This document shows, piece by piece, positions 20,158 to 29,881 of a stretch of 64,000 nucleotides of DNA. This DNA is from Lumbricus terrestris. Taxonomy: Eukaryota; Annelida; Clitellata; Crassiclitellata; Lumbricidae. The stretch is taken from the NCBI GenBank assembly GCA_949752735.1, contig OX457036.1, positions 85,573,487 to 85,637,486 of the forward strand, given 5' to 3'. The notes beneath the pieces are model-generated. The model did no database searches and was not told the DNA's origin. It saw only the letters and a list, made by a program, of their open reading frames with translations. How positions within the stretch are numbered: position 1 is the stretch's first letter; each line of letters begins with the position of its first letter. The position numbers and the translations under genes are program-made.

Positions 20158-21627
20158 TTTGGATCAGTGGTAGAAATACCGCTGAAGGAAGACTATTCAG
20201 AGACAAAACAGAAGTCACTTCAATTGGATTACGAACAAATTGGACATCTGACCAGCGAACAGCAGAAACAATTACTTGATGTACTGAATCGATATGCAGA
20301 CAGATTTTCAGACAAACCTGGACTATGTACATTAGTAGAACACGAAGTGGTGCTGAGACCAGACTTTCGAGAAAAAGAATTCGTGGCATATCGAATACCA
20401 CTAATATACCGAGCAGAAGTGGAAAAACAAATACAAGAGATGCTGAAAGAAAACATCATTCAACCATCGTCAAGCAGAATGGCAAGTCCACTTGTCATTG
20501 TCAAAAAGAAGGATGGATCCTTGAGATTGGCTTGTGACTACAGATACATTAACTCTTTTACTGAAAACTGCAGATATCCTATGCCAATCGTCAACGATGT
20601 CTTGAGGAAAGTTGGAAAATCCAAGTTCATTTCTGTTATGGACTGTCGCAGTGCATATTGGACTTGTCCTGTGAAAAAGAGTGACCAATGGAAGACTGCG
20701 TTTGTTACACATAATGGACTGTATGAATTTACGCGTGTTCCGTTTGGAATGATTAACTCTGGACGGACTTTTGTAAAAGCGATAAATATGATTTTGCAAC
20801 CGATTCATGATTTTACTGAACCTTATGTTGATGACATTGCAGTGCATTCTAATGATTGGGACATTCATTTAAGACATTTGGAATTATTTTTGAAACAAAT
20901 AAGACTGCATAATGTAACATTGAACTTGAAGAAATGTGTGTTTGGTAAGAGTGAGGTGAAGTTCATCGGTCACCTCATAGGATCAGGGAAGAAGATGATG
21001 AATCCAGACAGGATTGACAGTTTAATTAATTTGAAGAAACCTGAAACCAGGAAGGAAGTGAAGCAAGTCTTAGGATTTTTTGGGTTTTACAGACAGTTTA
21101 TTTGTAATTTTGCTGAAATTGCTAAACCATTGACAGACTTGACCAGCAAGAAAGTACCTGAGAACATTGTTTGGACTGATGCACATCAGAAATCTTTTGA
21201 TTCCCTTAAACAGATTGTCTTATCAAATGTGATTCTATATATGTTTGAGGTTGGGAAACCATTTAATTTGTACTGTGATAGCAGTGATTTTGCTGTGGGA
21301 GCTGTACTGTCTCAGGTGGACGAGGAAGGGATTGAACGTCCCGTTTCATTTATCAGTCAGAAGCTGACAGATACTCAGAGGAGGTGGGCGACGATTGAGA
21401 AGGAAGCCTATGCAATCATATGGGCTTTAAACAAGTTGAAAGAAATTCTTATTGGTTCTAAAATCAATGTGTTTACAGACCATAATCCTTTAGTTTATTT
21501 GACTGAATCAATGTCGAAATCTGCTAAATTAGTCAGATGGTCTTTATCACTGCAAAATTTTGACATTCTGTTGAACTATAAGAAAGGTAAATTGAATGTA
21601 GTAGCTGATTGTCTGTCTAGATTGTAG
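20158..21627 (+). CDS. reverse transcriptase-RNase H part of Gmr1-like polyprotein
   Basis: Starting right after the duplicated target site, the frame reads FGSVVEIPLKED and then a full Ty3/Gypsy reverse transcriptase: SPLVIVKKKDGSLRLACDYR, FISVMDCRSAYW, FGMINSGRTF, and the catalytic YVDDIAVHS (near 20824-20850). A connection domain follows (VKQVLGFFGFYRQFI). RNase H begins with NLYCDSSDFAVGAVLSQ (near 21270) and includes EKEAYAIIWAL and VFTDHNPL, ending in VVADCLSRL. The frame extends upstream to 20062, but that part lies in the transposon. The sequence before and after the transposon is in the same frame. It is followed by about 110 bp, the purine tract and the 3' LTR. Confidence 0.9.
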   Translation, partial: FGSVVEIPLKEDYSETKQKSLQLDYEQIGHLTSEQQKQLLDVLNRYADRFSDKPGLCTLVEHEVVLRPDFREKEFVAYRIPLIYRAEVEKQIQEMLKENIIQPSSSRMASPLVIVKKKDGSLRLACDYRYINSFTENCRYPMPIVNDVLRKVGKSKFISVMDCRSAYWTCPVKKSDQWKTAFVTHNGLYEFTRVPFGMINSGRTFVKAINMILQPIHDFTEPYVDDIAVHSNDWDIHLRHLELFLKQIRLHNVTLNLKKCVFGKSEVKFIGHLIGSGKKMMNPDRIDSLINLKKPETRKEVKQVLGFFGFYRQFICNFAEIAKPLTDLTSKKVPENIVWTDAHQKSFDSLKQIVLSNVILYMFEVGKPFNLYCDSSDFAVGAVLSQVDEEGIERPVSFISQKLTDTQRRWATIEKEAYAIIWALNKLKEILIGSKINVFTDHNPLVYLTESMSKSAKLVRWSLSLQNFDILLNYKKGKLNVVADCLSRL

Positions 21628-21740
21628 TGTAAGATATTTTATGATGTATTATGTTATGGACTATTTGCATTGTTTAGTTAAGGTACGTTCGCTAATTTTT
21701 ATAGATAATTAGCTCTCTTTAAAAGAAAGGAGGGAGGTAA

Positions 21741-22314
21741 TGTGAGCTAATTTTGTATAGTGTATGTGGTCAGTTAATGTTTAGGCGTACGAATAGACCA
21801 GCTCAAGGTCAGCGTCTAGACAGTTAGGCCTGCAGGTGACAGACTGGCGGGAAAGTTGGCGCGGCTCGGCCGACCGTCGCCGGAGAGCGCGCGAGAGAGA
21901 GAGATAGGCAGACAGACAGACGGACAGATAGACGGAGAGAGGCAGATAGAAGGACAGAGCGGCAAGGGGAAGAAGGTACGCCCAGACAGTGAGATAAGTT
22001 GTAGAAGAAGGAGTTGGTAGTAGAGAGTAGAAGACGTTTTAGAGAACAGTGGAGTTAGATAATAATAGTTGCGTTGCTGTCGTAGAATTCAAGCGTTTGT
22101 CGTCGTTGATGCATTGTTGTGTTATTTGCGTGGTTATGAACGAAGAAGAAAATACAAGAAACAGAGCTTTGTTATAATTGAACAAGTTAAGAACTTTAGA
22201 AACTTATACACTAGCTTTAGATACCGAAATACAGTGACTAGGTTAGGCGTAGGCTGCGCTACTGAACACAAGGAAAAACTGGAGAAAACTTTGAAGGTCA
22301 ATTGGAGGTTGACA
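21741..22314 (+). repeat. 3' LTR of Gmr1-like element
   Basis: 574 bp. Starts directly after the purine tract and is nearly identical to 12835-13408. Followed by the ACAAG duplication and the rest of the interrupted Polinton gene. Confidence 0.92.
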
Positions 22315-22644
22315 ACAAGCTTCTACAATTTTATCACACATGAAATCTAATCCGGATGTATCTTGGAACTCTAAAGGTGAGCTCATTCTGAAGGATGTCA
22401 CAATTGCCAAAACTCATGTCGTAGATTTGGTAAACGACTTGCTCAGAAAACGCACAACATCTTCACCACCGACAGGATGGAAGCAACTGACTGAAGCTTT
22501 GAAAGATTCCAACATCCCTCGCGAGTTGATTGGAAATCAAGATCGATGGAAATATATTAGCGGTGCGCTGGAAGAAAGTCAATCATTTACTCCGAAAAGT
22601 AGTCGGGGAAGACAGCAACTACAAGCGAGTTGGCAACCTTATTG

Positions 22645-23679
22645 ATGGATTCATACTTCCAACCTAAAGAACCAGGCAGTTTCGCGGGCGTATCTTCTTT
22701 CCAAAGACAACTCAATGGACAATTTAAAAATAAAGATGTTAAAAATTATCTTTTGAAGCAGGACACTTACACACTGCATAAACCTGTAAGACTAGTTTTC
22801 AGACGTAGGAAGACTTTCACTGTAGGAATTGACGATCTATGGCAAGCCGATTTGGCTGATCTTTCTGCATTGTCAAAACATAACAACAAGAAATAAATAT
22901 ATTTTAACATGTATAGACGTGTTTTCAAAATATGCTTGGGCAATTCCACTGAAAACAAAGTCTGGAGCAGACTTGACCGCTGCATTTTCATCCATTTTGT
23001 CAGACAGGCTACCTGCACATTTACAAACCGATAAGGGAACAGAATTTCTTAATAGAAAATTTCAAGCCATGTTGCGCAAAAATTCGATTCGCTTTTACAC
23101 AACTGAAAATAGTGACATAAAAGCTTCTGTAGTGGAAAGATTTAATCGCACGCTTAAAACGAAAATGTGGAAGTACTTTACATATAAAAATACATATTGT
23201 TACACTGATGTTTTGCAAGATCTTATACATTCATACAACAATACCCAACACAGAAGCATAGGAATGACACCTAGTCAAGTGACTAAGAAAAATGAAGATG
23301 CTATTAGAAAAAGATTGTATTCTGAAAAGAAAAGCCCACCAAAATGGAAATATCTTGTGGGTGATAAAGTGAGAATAGCTAAAGCTCGAATCGCATTCAA
23401 AAAGGGTTATCTACCATCTTGGTCTGAAGAAATTTTTAAGATACAAGCATGCATACCAACCGATCCCATAACATACGAACTAGTTGATTAAAAAAAGAAA
23501 CGTTGAAAGGTAAATTCTATGAAGCTGAATTGCAAAGAATTTTAAAAGAAGGCGATGTGTATGGTATCGAAAAGGTTTTAAAAACACGCAAGCGTCGTGG
23601 AAAGATGGAATATTACGTCAAGTGGAAAGGATATGATGACAAATTTAACTCTTGGACAAAGGATATATTTGATGTCTAG
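22645..23679 (+). pseudogene. Polinton integrase with chromodomain, frameshifted
   Basis: The start at 22645 overlaps the preceding stop (TGATG). The N-terminal part reads DSYFQPKEPGSFAGV, then YTLHKPVRLVFRRRK and DLWQADLADLS, and leaves frame near 22855-22895. The core continues in the next frame: TCIDVFSKYAW (first Asp), LQTDKGTEF (second Asp), ASVVERFNRTLK (Glu), with HSYNNTQHRSIGMTP. A second shift in an A-run near 23489-23497 separates the C-terminal chromodomain (YGIEKVLKTRKRRGKMEYY, VKWKGYDDKFNSW) that ends at 23679. The family is the retroviral-type DDE integrase that inserts Polintons and makes 6-bp duplications. The key acidic residues survive, but this copy is inactive because of two frameshifts. 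Confidence 0.88.
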
Positions 23680-23718
23680 TACTACCAATGTGCATTCTGT
23701 AATAGTGTACACGCGAGA

Positions 23719-25699
23719 ATGGCTCACTTCTATCACGTGCTACCAAGCAACAGCTCCATGGAGTATTATCCACATAATAGCGTCGCTCACTTTACAACGA
23801 AATTGGAAAATGATATTTCGCTAAGGGGAGATTGGGAAGTCGGTTTGATTGAAATACAATATCCTCATTCGTGGTACAATATAAAATCCAACGATTGTGA
23901 AGTTACTTATTGGCAAGAACCGAGAAAGTATTCGGATGGTTTGCATTGGCCAGCCGACCAAAAGACAATGCAAATACCTGCTGGATATTACGAAAGTATG
24001 AATGACATTGTGCAAGTTATAAATGCGAATATACGGGAGTTTGCGGTCGAATATTCACTTTATAAATATCCACATTTTAAATATGACACAATAACGAAAA
24101 CACTCAAAGGTGAAATAAATCTAGGTGTTGGAGTAATATTCTCCACAGCATTATGCTTTATTTTGGGTGTACCTGAAAGTCAGATTCCTATTGTTAACAA
24201 CAATTATGGCAAATATGATAATGAAGAGTATGAAGAGTATTATGAAGAGTATTATGAAGAGTATAATAAAGTGTGGGATGAGGTACCCAATGTGGAATGG
24301 GAATCTGAGTATATTGGCGATATATATCCAACATTTTCAAATATATATGTGTATTGCAATATTCTGTCACATGTTCATGTTGGCGATACGAAAGCACCAT
24401 TACTTCGAGTAGTTCACATTGAAGGTAAAAACGGAGACAACGTACATATTATAGGGTGTCTCGATAGGTCGAGAACGATTTTGAATGCAGAAAAATATAT
24501 GTTATACACAACATAATGTGGAAAGTTTTATACTGGCGGATAGGTTGTTCAAATGAAAATGTTACGCAAAGAAAATTAGATCACTAGCTCACTTATTCAA
24601 ATTTTAGCGCCAATATCCGTGACGTCATCAAATTCGTGCCAAGTAAACGTAAATAAGCAGCATTATCATTGACTATAGGGAATACGCCGATTAGACAATG
24701 ACCAGCGTTGCCACTCTTTGGGTTTTTCACAAGATCTTGGGTTTTTCGATCCGCACGTGGAATATGAGGTTTTATTGAGACGAACTTGGTTTTTTCCTTG
24801 GGTTTTTCTACGGAAAAATGACTTTTTTAAAATTTGTGGGATTTTTGGGCATTTTCAAAGAATTTTTTTACATTTTTTCGAACGAGAAATTGTGAACATT
24901 TCCGGAAGATTTGCGTCGGATGACTAAAAAGAGGTCATCAGATTTTTCGGACGAAAAAATCGGGAAAGTTTCAAAACTACGAATTTTTTGAAAAATCTGG
25001 GCATTTTCGAAAGATTTGCTGAACTTGAGTTTTTTGGGGTTTTTCGCCCCTCCAACTTGTTTTCCCCCCATTTTTTTAGAGTGTCTTCCGACACAAATCT
25101 TCCGAAAATGTTGACAATTTCCCGTCCGAAAAAAATTCCCAGAAAATGTCCAAAAAAGCCCGAAAATGTAAAAAAAGCCCTTTTTCCGTAGAAAAACCCA
25201 AGAAAAAACCCAAGTTGGTTTAAATAAAACCCCATATTCCACGTGCGGATCGAAAAACCCAAGATCTTGTGAAAAACCCAAAGAGTGGCAACGCTGGTCA
25301 TTGTCTAATCGGCGTATTCCCTATAGTCAATGATAATGCCGCTTATTTACGTTTACTTGGCACGAATTTGATGACGTCACGGATATTGGCGCTAAAATTT
25401 GAATAAGTGAGCTAGTGATCTAATTTTCTTTGCTTAACATTTTCATTTGAACAACCTATCCGCCAGTATAAAATTTTCCACATTATGTTGTGTATAACAT
25501 ATATTTTTCTGCATTCAAAATCGTTCTCGACCTATCGAGACACCCTATATGTATGAGAATGGCATATACGTACCGATTCTGCTGAAGAGTTTTGACTCGA
25601 TAGAAATAAATATGAGGGGTGACAATGGGAGTCCGATACCATTTGAGTATGGGAAGTCGATTGTAACACTTCATTTCAGACAGTGCCTCACACATTAAT
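23719..25699 (+). pseudogene. penton-like minor capsid protein, copy 1, interrupted by a foldback element
   Basis: Begins MAHFYHVLPSNSSMEYYP, then GDWEVGLIEIQYPHSW and PAGYYESMNDIVQVIN. It carries an acidic-tyrosine insert EEYEEYYEEYYEEYNK (residues about 168-184) that the second copy lacks. FSNIYVYCNIL and VGDTKAPLLRVV follow. The gene is cut at 24453 by the inverted-repeat element 24454-25545. The C-terminal part (PIPFEYGKSIVTLHF) and stop resume at 25548-25699. It is a paralogue of the gene immediately downstream. The family corresponds to the single-jelly-roll penton proteins predicted for Polintons, which would occupy capsid vertices. That structural assignment is from memory. Confidence 0.8.
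24454..25545. mobile_element. foldback DNA element, nearly fully palindromic
   Basis: The sequence GGGTGTCTCGATAGGTCGAG at the left is exactly mirrored at the right, and the match continues for hundreds of bases (for example CGCCGATTAGACAATGACCA at 24687-24706 and its inverse at 25294-25313). TA lies on each side. The two arms are about 0.5 kb, with a short centre near 24950-25080, so the strand would form one long hairpin. No protein is encoded: open frames here are mirror artefacts. Confidence 0.85.
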
Positions 25700-25710
25700 T
25701 CTAGCAAATC

Positions 25711-26535
25711 ATGGCTCACTTTTATCTCACACTCCCAAGCAATAGTTCCATGCAGTTTTATCCAAACAACACTGTAACAAATTTTACCACAAGATTGGAA
25801 AATACCATTTCCCTAACCGGTGACTGGGAAGTTGGACTGGTTGAAATACAATACCCTCATACGTGGAGCAATTTGGATAGAGCGGAGAGTAGAATCTCAT
25901 ATACATACGTACAGCTTTTGGAATCTGGTGACATACTACCTGGATCCTTACATAGAACGACACGATTGCCTACTGGACACTACGAAAATGCACAACATCT
26001 TATCGATTCTATAAATAAATTCATCGTAAATGTTGCGACTGAGATGGAAATGACATCCTTTCCAAAGTTTAACTATGATCCTATAACGAGGCGACTCAAT
26101 GGGGATCTGAACAAAGGTTCGAATATACAGTTTTCACCCGCCATCTGTTCAATGCTAGGTGTTGAACCACGTCAGAATCCCATTCTCAATTACGACGAAG
26201 AAGATGATTACGTTTTTGAGTTCATGAGTGCCAATGCATGCGATGTAAATCGTGGATTTTCATCGCTATACGTATATTGCGATGTGTTGGAGCATGTGCC
26301 AGTCGGAGATACGAAAGCACCTTTACTCAGAATTGTGAATGTGGTTGGTAAAAGTGGAGATAGTGTGCGAGCTGTTTACGACAAACCCATTTACATACGA
26401 CTGCAAAAGAAGATATTCGACTCCATAGACTTGGATATAAGGAGTGACATTGGCAAGCCTATTCCATTCGAAAACGGCAAGGCAGTTGTTACACTTCACT
26501 TTAGACATTGTAAAAATCCATACCTATTACAATGA
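25711..26535 (+). CDS. penton-like minor capsid protein, copy 2
   Basis: 274 residues, intact. N-terminus MAHFYLTLPSNSSMQFYPNN, then GDWEVGLVEIQYPHTW, PTGHYENAQHLIDSIN, a glutamate/aspartate loop YDEEDDYVFEF (about 166-176), SSLYVYCDVL, VGDTKAPLLRIV, and a C-terminus with PIPFENGKAVVTLHF. It shares start, core and end with copy 1 just upstream, 11 bp away, so the pair arose by tandem duplication. It probably forms the vertex (penton) of the predicted Polinton virion, next to the major capsid protein. The assignment to the Polinton penton family is from general knowledge of these elements. The stop overlaps the next start as ATGA. Confidence 0.85.
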   Translation: MAHFYLTLPSNSSMQFYPNNTVTNFTTRLENTISLTGDWEVGLVEIQYPHTWSNLDRAESRISYTYVQLLESGDILPGSLHRTTRLPTGHYENAQHLIDSINKFIVNVATEMEMTSFPKFNYDPITRRLNGDLNKGSNIQFSPAICSMLGVEPRQNPILNYDEEDDYVFEFMSANACDVNRGFSSLYVYCDVLEHVPVGDTKAPLLRIVNVVGKSGDSVRAVYDKPIYIRLQKKIFDSIDLDIRSDIGKPIPFENGKAVVTLHFRHCKNPYLLQ

Positions 26536-26936
26536 AAAATCAATTCTGTTGTGATGCGAGCAAACTCGCATACGAAGACTACTATGTTAAACAAAGTAGT
26601 AGTGGTATGCCTGTGTTCCAAGGTGAGCGCATGCAGCGTGGCCATGGGATTGGGAGCTTTCTAGGTGGATTGTTTAGAAGTGCATGGCCTCTCATTAAAT
26701 CTGGTGCAAAATCTGTTGGGAAACAGGTATTGAGAACAGGATTGCAGATAGCTAACGATGTAGCAGATGGTGAACAGTTTATAGCCGCTACCAAAAAGCG
26801 CATTCCTGAAGGTATAAAAGCATTTACATCTTCCAACGATATCAAAACACAAAGTGGCAGTGGTAGGAGGAGACGTAAAAGATCGTTGAAGAGAAATATC
26901 AAGAGAATCAAGGAAGACATATTTGGCAAAGTTTAA
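26532..26936 (+). CDS. pVI-like minor capsid/membrane-active protein, Polinton-encoded
   Basis: 134 residues, overlapping the previous gene by 4 bases (ATGA). The N-terminal third is polar. The segment GHGIGSFLGGLFRSAWPLIK is an amphipathic glycine-rich helix, and SGAKSVGKQVLRTGLQIAND continues it. The C-terminus is very basic (GRRRRKRSLKRNIKRIK). This combination of amphipathic helix and basic tail resembles adenovirus protein VI-like proteins encoded beside capsid genes in Polintons. Such proteins link capsid and DNA, may disrupt membranes, and are processed by the viral protease. Function is inferred from position and composition; no cleavage site was established. Confidence 0.72.
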   Translation: MKNQFCCDASKLAYEDYYVKQSSSGMPVFQGERMQRGHGIGSFLGGLFRSAWPLIKSGAKSVGKQVLRTGLQIANDVADGEQFIAATKKRIPEGIKAFTSSNDIKTQSGSGRRRRKRSLKRNIKRIKEDIFGKV

Positions 26937-26938
26937 TA

Positions 26939-28231
26939 ATGGCGTTCGTTCATCCTCAGTCTTGTGAATGTACGAAGAGTGAATTGGATATGTTTAGCGT
27001 ACCTCCCACTCAGACCAGTATTGAAACTGGGTCGTACGTAGAGTATAATCCAATAGCTACAATTTCACAAGGAACTCCTATTGAATTTAGCATTACTGGA
27101 GCGGGACAGGACTATTTGGACTTGTCGAATACTAAGCTTTATGTTAGAGCTAGTATTGTAAGAGCGAATAAAGATGCAACCGACGTTGGCGACGATGTTG
27201 GTCCTATCAATCTGTTCCTTCACAGTTTGTTTTCCCAAGTTGATATAACACTAAATGATACTTTGGTCACTTCTTCCAACAACACGTATGCTTATAGAAG
27301 CTATCATGAAACTATTCTTAGCTATGGAAATGCTGCAAAAAGTTCGCAACTTACCTCAGCGCTGTTTTACAAGGACGTTGCATCACATATGGAAGATGCC
27401 AACCCACACGATGTTATTATCGCAAATGTCGGATTTCAGAAACGTAGTGCACTGACAGAAGCAGGTCGTGTTGTTGATACGATTGGTGGAATTCACAGTG
27501 ATCTCTTTTTCCAAGAGCGATTTCTCCCCAACGATATCAATATAAAAATTCGACTCGTAAGAAATAAAGATCCATTCTGCTTGATGTCATCGGTGCAGGG
27601 TGCTGCATATAAAGTGAAAATATTGGAATGCAAGTTGTACGTTAGAAAAGTTAGGTTAAGTCCATCCGTGTTTCTAGCTCATGCAAAAGCATTAGAGGTT
27701 GGAAATTTGAAATTTCCAATTCGAAGAGCTGTTTGTAAGACTTTTACGGTGCCGAGAGGGAATCTGGACGCAACGCAAGAGAGTCTTTTCTCCGGTCAGA
27801 TACCCACCAGAATAGTCATCGGATGCGTCGACAATGATGCATTTAATGGAATCTACTCGAAAAATCCATTCAACTTCAAACATATGAACCTTACACAGCT
27901 AAAAGTGTACTTGGATGGTCAACGGCAGTCTATAAAACCAGTGGAAACCAATTTTGCTAATAATCAGTTTGTAAATACATACGCTTCACTGTTTATGGGT
28001 ACTGGAAAATGGTTGCGCGATGAAGGGAATCAGATAAGCAGAGAAGATTTTGCTGGCCGTTACGCTCTTTACGCTTTCGATTTGACACCCGATTTGGCAG
28101 AAGGAGGTCATTTTAATCTCATCAAACCCGGAAATATTCGTGTTGATATCAAATTCGCACAAGCTTTGGATAGTACCATAAACATCATAGCATTTGCTGA
28201 ATTTGAAAATATCCTTGAAATCGATCGATAG
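26939..28231 (+). CDS. major capsid protein (double-jelly-roll hexon-like), Polinton-encoded
   Basis: 430 residues, fully open, starting 2 bp after the previous stop. N-terminal MAFVHPQSCECTKSELDMF is followed by SIETGSYVEYNPIATIS, GPINLFLHSLFSQVDITLN, YAYRSYHETILSYG, FLPNDINIKIRLVRNKDPF and the C-terminal LIKPGNIRVDIKFAQAL. The block INLFLHSLFSQVDITLN is highly characteristic of Polinton and adintovirus major capsid proteins. The expected role is to build the icosahedral shell. Its integrity contrasts with the broken ATPase, integrase and protease, which suggests either recent decay or selection on capsid function. Confidence 0.9.
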   Translation: MAFVHPQSCECTKSELDMFSVPPTQTSIETGSYVEYNPIATISQGTPIEFSITGAGQDYLDLSNTKLYVRASIVRANKDATDVGDDVGPINLFLHSLFSQVDITLNDTLVTSSNNTYAYRSYHETILSYGNAAKSSQLTSALFYKDVASHMEDANPHDVIIANVGFQKRSALTEAGRVVDTIGGIHSDLFFQERFLPNDINIKIRLVRNKDPFCLMSSVQGAAYKVKILECKLYVRKVRLSPSVFLAHAKALEVGNLKFPIRRAVCKTFTVPRGNLDATQESLFSGQIPTRIVIGCVDNDAFNGIYSKNPFNFKHMNLTQLKVYLDGQRQSIKPVETNFANNQFVNTYASLFMGTGKWLRDEGNQISREDFAGRYALYAFDLTPDLAEGGHFNLIKPGNIRVDIKFAQALDSTINIIAFAEFENILEIDR

Positions 28232-28263
28232 AGAAACGTCATTTTTGATTATACCAACTAAAT

Positions 28264-29874
28264 ATGGAGAGCGATACAATAGAAAGGATACTTCGACGAG
28301 ATGCAAAGTGCGCTCCAATGTTTCTGGGTGTATTTGCATGCGATCGTCTACCTGCGACTTTGGATACAAGACGTCCTTCTCTATTCGTCTGTAATACGGA
28401 TACGTATGGTAATCCTGGTAAACATTGGATCGTTATCTACAGGGTGCGCCAAAAAAAAGTAATCCCCTACGGTTTTTTGCCCATATATACGATTTTTAAA
28501 ATGAAACTTTTCAGTCTTAAAGATAATTCATATTTACACATGATGGCCAGAATTCATAAAAATATTTCAAACACAACAAAAGTTACACCACTTTTAGTGA
28601 GGGCACCCCCTGTTTTTTGACGATTCAAAAACGAAACGCAACAAAATGTAGGTTTTTTGCCAATATCATGGCCAGAAGTAAGAATTTCGAAATGAAATTT
28701 TACAGGCTCAAAGACAATTCATATTTACACATGATGGTCAAATTTCATTAAAATATTTTAAACACAACAAAAGTCATACCACTTTTAGTGAGGCCACCCA
28801 CCGTTTTTGACAATTAAAAAACGTAACGCAACAAAAAGTAACAAAAACGTGATTTTATCAAGTCATATCTCAAATAACTGTTTGGCACTGAACTTGATAG
28901 TGATTCACAACTTGTGTTCAATGTACCCACCACCAGTGCCAAAACTTCTTTTGAGTCTCTTTGCAAAGTTCTTGATGGACCTGTTGATTAATCTGACAGA
29001 TTTCTTATTTGCCAATTTGATTGTCATCTTGCTAAGTGACTTCTCAGTGACGTGCAGCTACGCTGGTACCCTGTTCCTTTTTTAAATAGTAATAATAATG
29101 ATCATCTGGCATTATCAAAGTCTATTTGATAAAAAATATTTGAGATGAGACTAAATAAAATCGTGTTTTTGCTACTTTTTGGTGCGTTACGTCTTTGAAT
29201 CGTCAAAAAACGGTGGGTGGTCCCCTTTAAAGTGCCATAACTTTTATTATGTTTGAAATATTTTGATGAAATCTGGCCATCATGTGCAGATATGAATTGT
29301 CTTTAAGCATGTAAAATTTCATTTCGAAATTCGTACTTCCGGCCAAGATTTTGGCCAGAATAATTAGATTGGTTTTTTGTTACTTTTTGTTGCGTGGCGT
29401 TTTTGAATCGTCAAAAAACGATGGGTAGCCTCACTAAAAGTGATATAGCTTTTGTTCTGTTTGAAATATTTTTTTGTAATTTGACCATTGCACGTAAATA
29501 TGAAATGCCTTTAAGATTGTAAAGTTTCATTTAAAAATTCGCATGTTTGGCCAAGATATGGGCTGAAAACCGTAGGGGATTACTTTTTTTGGCGCACCCT
29601 GTACATAGAAAATTCTTCATATGGAGAATACTTTGACTCTTTGGGAGCGCCTCCGGAAGCACCATTCAGAACATTTCTACATAGACATTGTGAACGATGG
29701 ATTTTCACAGATAGGCAGTTACAAAGCATAGTTAGTCGTTTTTGTGGACACTACTGTATTTTATATTGTTTGCATAGAGCTAGAGGTAAAAATATTAATG
29801 CTGTATCGAACATGTTAACTTTTGACACTGGTTTGAATGACTATTTAGTTCATAAATACGTTTGTATTACATAA
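28264..29874 (+). pseudogene. adenain-like cysteine protease, split by a mariner-type element
   Basis: The first part (28264-28439) includes FLGVFACDRLP and NPGKHWIVIY, whose HW corresponds to the catalytic histidine region of adenovirus-type maturation proteases. The gene is interrupted at 28440 by a TA-flanked element. The second part (29604-29874) shows EYFDSLG (acidic member), TDRQLQSIVSRFCGHYCILY (glutamine and catalytic cysteine) and ends KYVCIT. Such proteases cleave capsid precursors during virion maturation. The split and the new stop codons make this copy inactive. An AATAAA signal overlaps the stop area (29876-29881) and may end the transcript of the whole block. Confidence 0.85.
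28440..29601. mobile_element. Tc1/mariner-type MITE in the protease gene
   Basis: Inverted ends CAGGGTGCGCCAAAAAAA and its mirror, flanked by the TA duplication (28438-28439, 29602-29603). Each arm is about 0.4 kb and contains shifted copies of CATATTTACACATGATGG and AAAACGTAACGCAACAAAA. The centre (28875-29130) is unique. No transposase. A related single end occurs at about 37393. Confidence 0.88.
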
Positions 29875-29881
29875 TAATAAA

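Larger units (their letters stand above)
12835..22314 (+). mobile_element. Gmr1-like Ty3/Gypsy LTR retrotransposon
   Basis: Flanked by 574-bp LTRs (12835-13408, 21741-22314) and the 5-bp target duplication ACAAG (12830-12834, 22315-22319). One long polyprotein frame carries Gag, protease and integrase (13843-17943). Reverse transcriptase and RNase H follow (20158-21627), with a DNA transposon between them. Integrase upstream of reverse transcriptase is the Copia arrangement, but the enzymes are of Ty3/Gypsy type, which is the defining feature of the Gmr1 clade. A purine tract, AAAGAAAGGAGGGAGG, precedes the 3' LTR. A TGGTGACAGCGGTGGGA sequence at 13412-13428, three bases after the 5' LTR, is the candidate primer binding site. 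The LTRs differ by about one base by eye, so the insertion is recent. Confidence 0.92.
12513..22645 (+). pseudogene. conserved uncharacterised Polinton protein, split by an LTR retrotransposon
   Basis: The N-terminal part (12513-12834) is lysine rich: PRQIKKWKETMLDKTLSKL, then DDDKAKLYSSSLNRYL. It is cut at 12834 by the retrotransposon. The remainder resumes at 22315 in the same frame after the duplicated ACAAG, and reads SNPDVSWNSKGELI, VVDLVNDLLRKR, TGWKQLTEAL and IPRELIGNQDRWKYI before its stop at 22643-22645. From memory this two-part protein is common in animal Polintons, but it has no assigned function. Its stop overlaps the integrase start in TGATG. Without the insert the frame would be open, so the gene was probably intact when the retrotransposon arrived. 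Confidence 0.7.

Noticed and set aside
24718..25301. Phe-rich open frames on both strands
   Set aside because: Mirror frames of the foldback element with T-rich and A-rich runs. No conserved motif.
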